Source: Trichoplax sp. H2
Taxonomy: Eukaryota > Placozoa > Uniplacotomia > Trichoplacea
NCBI GenBank assembly: GCA_003344405.1
Contig: NOWV01000087.1
Coordinates: forward strand, 124,001 to 188,000
Length of the DNA: 64,000 bases
Direction of reading: 5' to 3'
Shown piece after piece: positions 35,310 through 45,900 of this stretch. Made by a program: the position numbers and the translations under genes. A model generated the notes under the pieces. It was given only the letters and a program-made list of their open reading frames with translations. It did not search any database and was not told the origin of the DNA. Numbering within the stretch: position 1 is the first letter of the stretch; the number at the start of each line of letters is the position of its first letter.

Positions 35310-36075
35310 CAATTGTACAGTGTACAGTTTACAGTACGCACTCGAGAATACTGTAGATGTTGTACTGTACACTGTACGCTACAACGCTAACTTCAGTACA
35401 GTATTGCACAGTGTACAGTACAGTACAGAATAATCCTACAGTGCTAACTTGCCCTACTCAGTATGAGTAGAGCTACAGTACAGTACACTGAGTTGTATAC
35501 AGTACTGTAATCGAAGCTGCTCATTGCTCAATTGTACAATGTACGTACAGTACTGTACACACTCGAGAATACTGTAGACGTTGTACTGTACAGTGTACAG
35601 TACACTGTACTGTACTGTACAGTACTGTACTCTGATTCGAACTGGTTCACACTGTACTGTACTGTACAAGGTCAGAAAAATCCTACAGTGCTAACTTGCC
35701 TTACTCAGTATCGAAGCTGTTCAATTGTACAGTACAGTGCACAGTACGCACTAGAGAATACTGTAGGTGTTGTACTGTACACTGTACACTACAACGGTAG
35801 CTTCAGTATTGTACAGTGTACAGGACGAGGTCAGAAAAATCCTACAGTGCTAACTTGCCTTACTCAGTATGGGTAGAGCTACAGTACTGTACTGTATAGT
35901 GTACTGTATATTGTACTGTACTGGACTGGACTGCACGGCGTGATTAACTTCGATGCCAAGATGGCGTCGAAAATGTAAAGTTGCAATTTGTTAACACTCC
36001 TGTTCAAATTTGATCGGTACAGGCACAGTTTATTTTCCTTCGTACCACCGAAGCCAATCACGCTGTACTGTACTG
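35310..36075. repeat. Second GTAC-rich array with three imperfect long units
   Basis: The same TACAGTACTGTACA words as in the 15.7-16.8 kb array. They sit in units that also carry unique sequence: a CACTCGAGAATACTGTAG block followed by ATCCTACAGTGCTAACTTGC. The blocks recur at about 35340 and 35432, 35562 and 35682, and 35750 and 35842, so the array is three diverged tandem units of roughly 150-220 bp. Long open frames on both strands here are by-products of the repeat. Confidence 0.9.
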
Positions 36076-36465
36076 CAATTAAGCCGTATTGTATATCAAT
36101 TGTTCTAAAAATTTTTTAGTGAACTGCAGCTTCCAGAACACCATCCACAAAATAAAATTACAATTAAAAAAATAATAAATAAATGAATTCAATCATGACA
36201 TACTTGAAATCCTGTTACTTTAACAGCCTTCAATCTTTCTGAATCATCGTATCTACGACAGTATATCGTACTGTAGGCCCTTTGCACATTCTCAAGACTA
36301 ATCCCCCAAGCGAGCTGGTTCTGCGCGTAGTTTGAATAGCCTCTACTTTAACCTCAAGTACGACTGATTGTTGCTGTCCTTTTTTGATGTAATGGACTAA
36401 GTGCACATCTGCGTAACTAGACTGACAGAAAACAAAAATGTGTTCTTCTTTATTTCATTTTACAG

Positions 36466-36642
36466 TTAATTACTCTTTTGGAAGGAGCGAGAAAGGCGAT
36501 TAATGATCAAGATTATCTGCTTCGACGTAAAGTATCAATTCAACTTCATGTTGACGCGCGCGTTAAACAACGCAGCTTAGCTGTAATGGAGTTCACTCGT
36601 GAACAGTGGAATGATTGTTTAGCATTTTATTTTATTCTATAA
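36466..36642 (+). CDS. Orphan terminal exon of an unidentified protein
   Basis: After a good acceptor (pyrimidine-rich, then TACAG at 36461-36465) a frame of 58 codons runs to TAA at 36640. It reads LITLLEGARKAINDQDYLLR, continues with RKVSIQLHVDARVKQR and ends REQWNDCLAFYFIL. Its composition (charged, balanced, no low complexity) looks coding, and there is no early ATG, so it should be a last exon. Upstream it meets the GTAC array. The only phase-compatible partner I see is 35006-35083, which would give an 84-residue protein. I do not recognise the family. It could also be a relic of a gene broken by the repeat array. Confidence 0.4.
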   Translation, partial: LITLLEGARKAINDQDYLLRRKVSIQLHVDARVKQRSLAVMEFTREQWNDCLAFYFIL

Positions 36643-36706
36643 CTGGATTCAGTACCGTGAAATCTCTAGCCTTTAAGTTATGCTATAGAGCATGAGGCAG
36701 CAATAT

Positions 36707-36724
36707 TATATATATATATATATA
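36707..36724. repeat. (TA)n microsatellite
   Basis: About nine TA dinucleotides in a row. Confidence 0.9.
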
Positions 36725-37081
36725 CGAATGCGATACTTGTAAACAATATAGCTGAATGTAAACGTCCATTCAATGAGATTATACGGTACAGTACTGGTCA
36801 CATAGAATTTTTAGAATCGTATAATCACAGCTTCAAGACCAATAGCTGTGCTTTTATGTATGGACGATTTCAATTTAAACAGCGTATACTCATCATCACT
36901 TATGATATATAACTTAAAGCAATTCTCTTACGAATTAGTTGGTTAATACTGATGCATCGATGGACTGGCTGAGCAATCTAAAGTTCCACCTTACGCGTAT
37001 ATGCGTATTCGTATTAAAATGCAGTACTGATAATAAATATACAACGAAAAACTATCAGTAAAATTACAATCAATTACTTAA

Positions 37082-37415
37082 CATATCATTAAGAATCCTA
37101 CTAACGACAGTAGCTTAGTATTCTGAACAAGCACATGCGCTATTTTACAAATAAGTAGAAGGTGTATACTCAAGGACAACATAGAAATAAAGATAGAATA
37201 CTAGCAATAACCTATAATGTAATTTATCCAGCAACACCGAATTTATTTGAACAACTTTTAACGATAACGAATGCAAATGAGTTATCCTCTCAGCATATTG
37301 AGTGGCTGGAATGAAAGCGGCTAGCGATTCTCGTCAAAAGATGGCTTTCATCTTGAAATCGAGGCAATTAAGCTCTGATAAAGGTGGATCGTTTAGTACC
37401 GGTAATTGGATATTC
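37082..37415. repeat. Duplicated contig end without the insertion (empty allele)
   Basis: The 334 bp before the N gap match 37436-38080 after the gap at all but a few bases, once the 307-bp insertion at 37603-37909 is removed. Segment 37082-37249 equals 37436-37602, and 37250-37415 equals 37915-38080, which includes the 3' end of the first GPCR gene. This is one locus represented twice, most likely two haplotypes joined at a scaffold gap. Confidence 0.93.
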
Positions 37416-37435
37416 NNNNNNNNNNNNNNNNNNNN
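37416..37435. other. Assembly gap (20 N)
   Basis: A run of N between two overlapping contig ends. The true genomic distance is probably negative, that is, the flanks overlap. Confidence 0.99.
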
Positions 37436-37602
37436 CATATCATTAAGAATCCTACTAACGACAGTAGCTAGTATTCTGAACAAGCACATGCGCTATTTTA
37501 CAAATAAGTAGAAGGTGTATACTCAAGGACAACATAGAAATAAAGATAGAATACTAGCAATAACCTATAATGTAATTTATCCAGCAACACCGAATTTATT
37601 TG

Positions 37603-37909
37603 TGTAACGAGATCAAGAATCTGAGACTTTGAGCTTTCCTTTAGTCTACTTTATTGGAAGTACATGCCAAGCGCGATATCATACACGCGTCAACGAGACG
37701 TAAGAACTGTGGCAATAATCAGCTCTAGTACGAACATAACTTTAATACCATATCCTAATGCACGTGAACATTTGTAGCGTGTGATCTTAATCTAGTACAG
37801 TAGATAAGCCGTAAATGGTAATGTACGATATCTAGGATTCCCCACGTTCTATGGCGCGTACACTACAAGGTAACAAGCAGTAGTTTACAGGATAGGCGAT
37901 GTTACGACA
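37603..37909. mobile_element. 307-bp insertion, probable solo LTR
   Basis: Absent from the otherwise matching copy at 37082-37415. It begins TGTAACGAG and ends GTTACGACA, that is, with TG...CA termini. It is flanked by the 5-bp direct repeat ATTTG at 37598-37602 and 37910-37914, while the empty site has a single ATTTG (37245-37249). TG...CA ends with a 5-bp target duplication and no coding capacity fit a solo LTR; a small non-autonomous DNA transposon is the alternative. Confidence 0.78.
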
Positions 37910-38032
37910 ATTTGAACAACTTTTAACGATAACGAATGCAAATGAGCTATCCTCTCAGCATATTGAGTGGCTGGAATGAAAGCGGCTAACGATTCTCGTT
38001 AAAAGATGGCTTTCATCTTGAAATCGAGGCAA

Positions 38033-39049
38033 TTAAGCTCTGATAAAGGTGGATCGTTTAGTACCGGTAATTGGATATTCAGCAGAATCTTGATTATTCC
38101 TCCTCCGACGGCATCCACAAAATAAGCCGACAAAAGCTTTGCGAAAATCGCTACTTAAACAATTATATACCACTGGATTATAAGCGCAAGATAGTACATA
38201 AATCGCCTGAGATAAATTAGAATAGAGTATTAGTCCTCCTTTTTCAGCAAATGTGCTGTCATCGTCAGCGTTACCGCTAAATGCAATAATTATAAAGTTA
38301 ATAGCCATAGGCAATGCAGACATCATGTACAGCGCTGTGATAACAAAGCAAGTAGTAGCAACACGATGATTTCGCTTCTGATGGAGTAGCTCTGTATCTT
38401 TTGTCGGATCTCCAGGTATCTTATTATTTAATACGTAGATTCCAATACGAATGTAAATATTAGTCATGGTAACTAATGGTATAACGTACAAAACCAATGT
38501 AAGACTGATGAAATAACACAGATTAAAAGCACCACTAATTTGCGGTACAAAGCATTGATAATGAAATTTACTTGGAGCTGTTGTTGTGAATATTTGTGGA
38601 ATACCGAAAATGAAGCTTAAAAACCATACACCAAATATTAATATTTTCAATTTTCGTCGATCTAACCTATTTTCGAACGGTTTAAGAATTGAGTAATATC
38701 GTTCAATACTTAACGCAATTAGGAAACTAGTCGAAGCAATGAATGAAAGAAACATACAATATGCACTTGTTTTACAAAAAACTTTCGCAAACGTGTTCAT
38801 CTCTCCACCATTTAAATTCGTCCAAATTTTCCATACTGCCTTGTCTAAGGAAGAGTAAGCTACAACCATATCAGCAATGGCTAAATTCACAATCAAATAA
38901 TGAGTTACATTTTGTAATTTTTTTGTCTTGCATATAACAAAGATAACCAGCATATTACCTAAACCACCAAATGCGGATATTGACAATAATAATGTCGCCT
39001 CCACCAGCCAGTAACTATTTGTACCATTTGAAGAAATGCTGATATTCAT
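38033..39049 (-). CDS. Intronless class A (rhodopsin-like) GPCR, copy 1
   Basis: A 338-residue seven-helix receptor in a single exon. The N-terminus is short with N-glycosylation sites (NIS, NGT). Family landmarks are GN in helix 1 (31-32), NLAIAD in helix 2 (55-60), Cys92 and Cys166 for the helix 3 to loop 2 disulphide, ERY (116-118) at the helix 3 base in place of DRY, YVIP in helix 5 (188-191) and NPVVY in helix 7 (291-295). Helix 6 has SALP where many receptors have CWLP. DFRKAFVGLF forms helix 8, followed by CGC, a likely palmitoylation site. The pattern is that of peptide- or amine-type orphan receptors; no ligand can be named. The last 48 bases are also present in the duplicated contig end at 37250-37415. 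A paralogue lies 2.9 kb away on the same strand. Confidence 0.95.
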   Translation of the reverse strand: MNISISSNGTNSYWLVEATLLLSISAFGGLGNMLVIFVICKTKKLQNVTHYLIVNLAIADMVVAYSSLDKAVWKIWTNLNGGEMNTFAKVFCKTSAYCMFLSFIASTSFLIALSIERYYSILKPFENRLDRRKLKILIFGVWFLSFIFGIPQIFTTTAPSKFHYQCFVPQISGAFNLCYFISLTLVLYVIPLVTMTNIYIRIGIYVLNNKIPGDPTKDTELLHQKRNHRVATTCFVITALYMMSALPMAINFIIIAFSGNADDDSTFAEKGGLILYSNLSQAIYVLSCAYNPVVYNCLSSDFRKAFVGLFCGCRRRRNNQDSAEYPITGTKRSTFIRA

Positions 39050-41960
39050 ATTGAGAGATGATCAGTAGATCATATGATGAGGTTATATCTTTTCTTAATG
39101 ATGAAAGATACAGTGGCGCAGTAGGAAAATTCTGCCGATAATGTTAGCCAAATTATACTCTATTAAAGACGATAACTTACCAATTTTGGGAATTTGGACA
39201 TACAAGTATGTTCTGTTATGAAACTTTAGAAGCTACGGCGCTGCATATATTTGTAATTGCTAATAAAGCAAAAGTCAATGAGCAGATAGTGGCAAATTGT
39301 ACGTCTTGCTATTATAAAATGATTGATTCCATAGTCGTAGAAACCAAGTTGAAGTAGAAATGATTGTTTAGACCAATTGTGTATCATCTAGTAACCCAAA
39401 TACTAGTGCGAGTTTATATCTATACGGATAGTAACTACCTTTTTCAGTGATAGCCAAAGATAGTGCTATTAATGTGAGAACGAAAAAAGACCTTGCTTCT
39501 TCATAGAACAGTATGTGGTTATTTTCAATTCTAGAGTAGTAATCAAGCCAAGCTGGCTGTTTCAAGCAAGGTTACGGTAAATTTTCTTAGATTAAAAAAC
39601 AATTTCAATTATACAACAATTAGAGGGTAATGAAACATTTGCCTAGCTTCTTTGGTATAAAAACTAAATTTTCTCAAGTGATTGCCGATATATATAGCAA
39701 TATGCTAGTATGCCTGTATACCTAAGTAGGTCACGAGTATCACAAGAACTGTTACTATTTATAAAAATTGCTTTGAAGAAAGGAATAGATAATTATAATA
39801 TAAGAAAATGTATTAAGCATGACTTTCCATTACAGATGTGAGCATCATATTACGATATTTACGTAACATGCTAATTAAAATTTTTATTGTTGCATATTTG
39901 AAAAGTAGTTAATTTAATTCAGATGCTGTTGGTTATTTTGATAGGATATCAGATTTACTTCTTCTATTGATTAATTACCCTACTGTGTAAGAAGATTGCA
40001 TCAGAAAACGAGCTATTGTATCAAAATAATTGCTGCATGAAGAAATACTGCAGGAAACTGTCGTTTTTGTAATCATTTGTTGCTTAGCTAATTGACTGAA
40101 ATATCAATTATTACTATCTACGTTTAGGGTGAATATAACGATTTTGTACGTTAAAAATGTACAAAAATCTTTTAAAATAAGTTACTATTGCTTCATTAAT
40201 AAAATATCAGCCATTACCACCTAGATTTAAGAAGAATCTAAAGATAATATACGTTAAAAATAGACAAAATCTTATAAGAGAAATTACTATTACTACACCA
40301 GTAAAATAGTACATAGTAAATTGACTACACTAGGGACAGAAATCTTGATATAGGATAGGAATTCAGACTTATTACGGCGCTACAATTGCCAATTAGCATA
40401 AATTATCGGTTAATTGTTATTACTATTGAGAATTAATTACTCTGGTAATATGAAAAGCTCGTTCTAAAATTATAGGAGTAATAATAAATACTGATTATAT
40501 TTATTATTGCATCACATTTCAATGAAATTTAGAGCATGGCTGCAATTTTAGTCAATATGATTTAGCTATTAATAATCAGTAACTAACCTTTAAGTGATTG
40601 TATAATATTATCTCACGTTTTAATTCAAAATTGACTCAAATTTATCAAGTTTTGAGTGACAACGGTTGTAGTTTATTTTTGAATAAAATTAGCTATTTAA
40701 CACTATATAAATCCGTCCTTGACCTTTAAATTTTTCGATGGCGTAAAGCTACTTACTTAGTTCGCCAACAATGATAATAATAAAAGCAAGATGATTTAAA
40801 AATATACCGTATCGTAGTCTTTGTGAATAAATTAGCTAAAGAGTATTACAACTCCTCCTATCATAATTATATACAGTATCATGTAAATCATTTTAATGAA
40901 ACGAAACTTTCAATCACATTCATTTATAATCATAAAGCTTTTTTATTATAGGGTTAAAGCAGTATAACAGTACTTAAGACTTTCCTATTAAATCTAAGAA
41001 AATAGAAAAACTTTAAAATCAAGTTAAAATGTTCAAAGATGCCAAAATTCATGGAATGTACAACTTGTATACGATCAGTTCTTCAATAGACAATCGGAAC
41101 ACGCTTGAACTGATTGAGTTGGAAAAACACAGCGACTTAACAAATCTTGTAACTTCGTTTGATGTTACAAAAAGACATCTCTGTGTTTGTTTTGTAAAAT
41201 CTTATAGAAGATAACATGTTACAGGTTATCATGTCTCATAATATTAATTATTTAACTCTTTCGACAATCTTAAAGTAACGTAAGCAGATATACATGGATA
41301 GAATTACAGTATATCTAGAGGAACCCTTTGGATATCAGTAGGCAATCGTATTCGATGCAGTCTACCGCAATAGTCGTATTATAATATATAAGCATAGTAG
41401 CTGTTATTCCTGGCTTCATAACTAGCTACATGCAATGGAAGAAAACAGTTTTAAACCTAACATTTCTGATATGATCTATACAACTATTGAACTTCACCCC
41501 GTACTACATACGAGCATCTACAATTTTATGAACCTTACACTCAGATATCGCATGAATTCGTAATCTTTATTTTTATTTCACAACACAAATAAGAAGTCAA
41601 GATTAAGATCGAAATACATTCTAACACTATTCATGAAGTAGATTTTAACTTAGAAATTAAGACCAGATAAGTGACAATTATCTCGTAAGAAAGATCTAAC
41701 CAGCTAATGTACAATAGTATTTTACATTTTACACTGTACCTAATTAATCTCTACATTAAAGCACAATTACTACTGATTTCTATTGATATCAACGTATCAA
41801 TTATTTTTTTATACCGACGAGCCTAATAAAATAAGATAGCTGTGACGATTACGAATATAGAAACAACAATAAGTCACGGAGCAGCGATGCGAATTCGATA
41901 TAGAGTTATCACTTGTACTGTATTTGATGTACTTTAAATGCTAAAATTTGATGAACAGAA
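39050..41960. other. Gap between the two GPCR genes
   Basis: About 2.9 kb of AT-rich DNA. A 61-codon plus-strand frame at 41029-41214 is the only one of note; it has no recognised motif or linked exon. No third receptor copy or clear receptor relic was found. Confidence 0.5.
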
Positions 41961-42953
41961 TTAAAGGCACCACTTAGTAATTCGATTCTCAATTGCATTT
42001 CGTTTCTTCTGACTGAGATTTTTGCAAAATACATCTAAAACTGCCTTACGAAAATCTTTGCTCAAACAATTGTACATTATTGGATTATAAATACTAGATA
42101 GCAAATAAACCATTTGAGCTATTTGAGAAAAGAAATACAAATTTACATCGGTAAAAGGTAATTTTTTTCCAAATCTATTACCAAAAGCAATGATGAAAAA
42201 ATTGACTGCTAACGGTAATGTAGAAACCATGTAGAGTACGGTAATAATAAAACAATTCCGGGCGACACGATGATTTCGTTTTTGATAAAGGATTTTGGCA
42301 TCATTTGATTGCTCACCTGGCATCGTACTATTTATTGCATACCTGCCAATATATGTATATATTATACCCATCGTAATTAACGGTATCACGTACAAAACCA
42401 ATGCAAGGATGGTAAAATAGATGGAATTAAAGATGCCTCCAATTTTAGGGATGAAACATTTATTTTCAAACTTTCCAACTACAGCAGTTGTATAAATCTG
42501 AGGCAGGCCAATAAATGTACTTATAGACCATATGACGAAAATAATAATCTTCAGTTTATGCATGCTTAAATGATGCTTTAACGGCCTCTTGATCGAGCTA
42601 TACCTTTCAATACTTAGAGCTATTAGGGTGTTATTGGATGCTGAATAGGATACAAACATAGTTATCGCACTAACTTTACAACAAACTTCGGAAATAGCAC
42701 TTAGATCTTGAGACACTGTATGGATCCAAATTATCAGCCAAGCTTTGTCCATACTTGAATTAGCGACCAACATATCGGTTAAGGCTAAGTTTGAGATTAA
42801 ATAATGCGTAGCATTATGTAGTTTTTTTGTTTTCCATATCACGATAATAACTAAACAATTACTGATAAAGCCCAATCCGCTGATAGTCATTAAAATTACA
42901 GATTGGAAAATCCACTGATTGTCGGTTATATTTTTGGCAATACTGGTATTCAT
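41961..42953 (-). CDS. Intronless class A (rhodopsin-like) GPCR, copy 2
   Basis: Single-exon receptor of 330 residues counted from the ATG at 42951-42953. An ATG nine codons upstream (42980) is in frame, but the inner one aligns with the start of copy 1 (MNTSIAKNIT against MNISISSNGT) and is preferred. It shares with copy 1 the helix 2 NLALTD, SIERY at the helix 3 base, VLYVIPL in helix 5, YQKRNHRVA before helix 6 and YNPIMYNCLSKDFRKA in helix 7/8, so the two are tandem duplicates. Helix 1 has SN in place of the usual GN. The C-tail is short and basic, ending KWCL. Confidence 0.94.
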   Translation of the reverse strand: MNTSIAKNITDNQWIFQSVILMTISGLGFISNCLVIIVIWKTKKLHNATHYLISNLALTDMLVANSSMDKAWLIIWIHTVSQDLSAISEVCCKVSAITMFVSYSASNNTLIALSIERYSSIKRPLKHHLSMHKLKIIIFVIWSISTFIGLPQIYTTAVVGKFENKCFIPKIGGIFNSIYFTILALVLYVIPLITMGIIYTYIGRYAINSTMPGEQSNDAKILYQKRNHRVARNCFIITVLYMVSTLPLAVNFFIIAFGNRFGKKLPFTDVNLYFFSQIAQMVYLLSSIYNPIMYNCLSKDFRKAVLDVFCKNLSQKKRNAIENRITKWCL

Positions 42954-42980
42954 TTTGTGATGAAACTTATAGAATATCAA

Positions 42981-45900
42981 TATAGACTAGTAAAGATAGC
43001 GTTAACCTCTTGTTTATTGATAATAACAGTGAATATATTGACGTACTGGCTATCAAAGAATATCCAACTGGTTTATAATGGCAATGATATTATCTATCTA
43101 TATAATTACTCTATAAGCTAATGGATGACAATGTTAAATAAAACCTACTCGCTTAGGTCAATGAATATATGTCTACACTTCAATGTGGCAATATTACCAA
43201 TCAAATGGATACGATGTGTCTTGCGTAAAATATTTTCATTGCCGAAATAGGAAATTCACAGCAGTAAAGCAATTGGCCTTAATCTCACTCTGTCACCGCT
43301 GAGCGAAAAACTATACCAAATAACCAATGTAGTTATTTCGCTTGGCATAGAGAAATCACACGTGTAAACTCGACATCTACCATTACAGCCGAAAAGAGCA
43401 GAATTCACAAGATAGAAAATCAGAATAGCTTAAATTCGCCAAGCAGTTGTTCTGGTAATTCCTTAATTGGTATAATTTTTATGAACTTAACGGCAAGGAT
43501 ATCATCCGAAAAGACTTTTAAACAGAGATTTATAGATGTTATTGATCTTAGCTATAGTCTACCTTTTTAGTGAATGTTCAGTTTAATTAATTAATTAATT
43601 AATTAATCATGTGTCAATTAGCAGTAAATTGTTACTAGTGGAGACCTAATCTTACTCAAATAGCGAAATATAATTCATCTTGATTCGTACAAACTAAGTT
43701 ATGCACGATATTCATTAGTATGATATTTAGAGGATATTTATGGTTAACTTCACTCGAAACTCTTCGGATGTACTCAGTTAATACTAGAAATAGAAAACGG
43801 CTTAATAAACATTTTTTATCTTTATATTAGTAGTAAATTAACGATTCAGTTAATCGATTAATTTTTTTATCATTTTATCATGGATAATTGTGAATCAATG
43901 ATTTTAGCCATTTGCTTTCACACCAGAGAATATTTTGCAGCATCGCAGTATCTCAAGTATAGAATAATGTTTCATGAGTCAATTACAGTATAACGGACAT
44001 CAAATCTCTCTATTTTTCAGTAATAAGCTACCTTAAAAATAACTTGAAGAAAAGATTATCGGCTTTCTGAAAAGAGCACTTCATTACATAGCTTGATTCA
44101 TTAACTAATCCCATTAGGAACGACCAATCTATGGATATCTTCTACAAATTAGCAATAAGGAATTTTGCTGCTTGACGTATAAAAACTTACCTATCTTACA
44201 ATCATACCATGAGTATTAACTTAATGTACCGTATTTAAATTGTTTCATGCTTTTTTAATTGTCAAAGCCTTACAGTGGACGATAATTATTCTTAGGATAC
44301 AGCTTCTAGAATTTACATAAAGTCCACAGGGTCAACTACAGGATAGCCAAATCGTAAATTTTATGCCATTGACGGACAATTATTAGAGAAACCATGAGAG
44401 AATAGTTCAATACTAATTAGTAGCTTAATCAGCCTTCTTAATAAGCGATCATTATCAGTTGTCTTACGGCTATAAATAGACTCAGGGGGAAGATATGGAT
44501 TAAAAGTATCTCGAGATATACAGTATGAGTTGTCAAAATATTTTACAATAGAGCCTTTTGGCCGATTGCATCCTATCCCGTACTAGAATTTTATCAATTT
44601 TGGCACTGAGGTCGGCTATCGATATTAAGCATGTAAATCTCAAATGAAAAGTAATAAAAGAATTACAATTTATATACCATAAGCGCTATGTTTTCAATAG
44701 CTCAGTTCATAAAATTAAAACGGATATTTAAGGATATAGCATCACACGATGAGCCAATGTTTTATAATAAATTTATATAAGCGACTCCTTCAGCTACCCC
44801 TTAACCTATTCAGTATGGACATTATTCATTCTTACTAAATCAAAATATGCTATTGATATTATACTTTCTACAAATAATTCAGTAAATTACACCCAAACTA
44901 TAATACTGGATAAGATCGGTATGAAGCTGATAAAATGTCATCGCGTACTGGTGCATAGCGTAATAACTTTACAGCGAAGAAGATTAAAAGTGAATTATTG
45001 CTACAGTTAATTGTAAGTTTCTCAAAATGTCTTTGTTGCATATCAAACTGTTCTGAGTATATACGAGTATACGTAGTAGTGTTTACAAAAGTCATAATTC
45101 AGATCAGCTAAGTTGCATATGGATTATGTACTATATATGCTGCTGATGCTAATTGTTCATAAGTATGGATGTCGTGATCTATTATCTCGGTCATTAGGGT
45201 AGTTACTATCAATTGAGATTGAAGTCAATAATACATTCTTGAATTATAATTAATAATTAACCTAGCCTTTGTCATTTTTATGAATAGTCTAGCTAAAATT
45301 TATCGTTTTTTTCATGAATGTATTAATAAAGAAGAAACGATTGAATAAAATTGTGCCTATTAAGCACGGAGAGATAAAGATTTCAAACATTGACACTTTC
45401 GACTGAGAACTTTAAATTGCTTTGAGAGAATTACTTCAGTTTGTATACCGGTATTTATTCAGGAAAATGCAATATGAATCAGCAGAAGGACAATATGCTT
45501 ACGATGATACACTATTGTACAAAATTTGGCAGCATTAGAGCTCAATTTTGTATAACAGTGTTATCGATAAGTTAAATCCTTTATATTTTCTTTTTCATCT
45601 ACAGGTATAATGTATAAGCATACTTATAGCTAAAATATCATCATTACTGGTAGGATATCTGATAAATTGAATGGAAAAAGAAATAGACAAAGTCAGTTAT
45701 TATTAGGCAGAAGTTGGACAAATAGATATTACTAAATGAAGAAATTTTTACGTTGCTATGGAAATAAAAATTTAGATCATTAATAAAGGAAGTTCATTAG
45801 CTGAATAAATGTTGCTAAATTTTATCATCATATAGTTGCAAGACGATATAAGATTAATAGTATTTTCAGTAGTAATTATGGACCCAATACATCCTTAAGG

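Noticed and set aside
35454-35876. Open frames in the second GTAC array
   Set aside because: Same repeat-driven composition on both strands; no splice context.
37302-37511. Open frame across the N run
   Set aside because: It joins two overlapping contig ends; the N bases make it meaningless.
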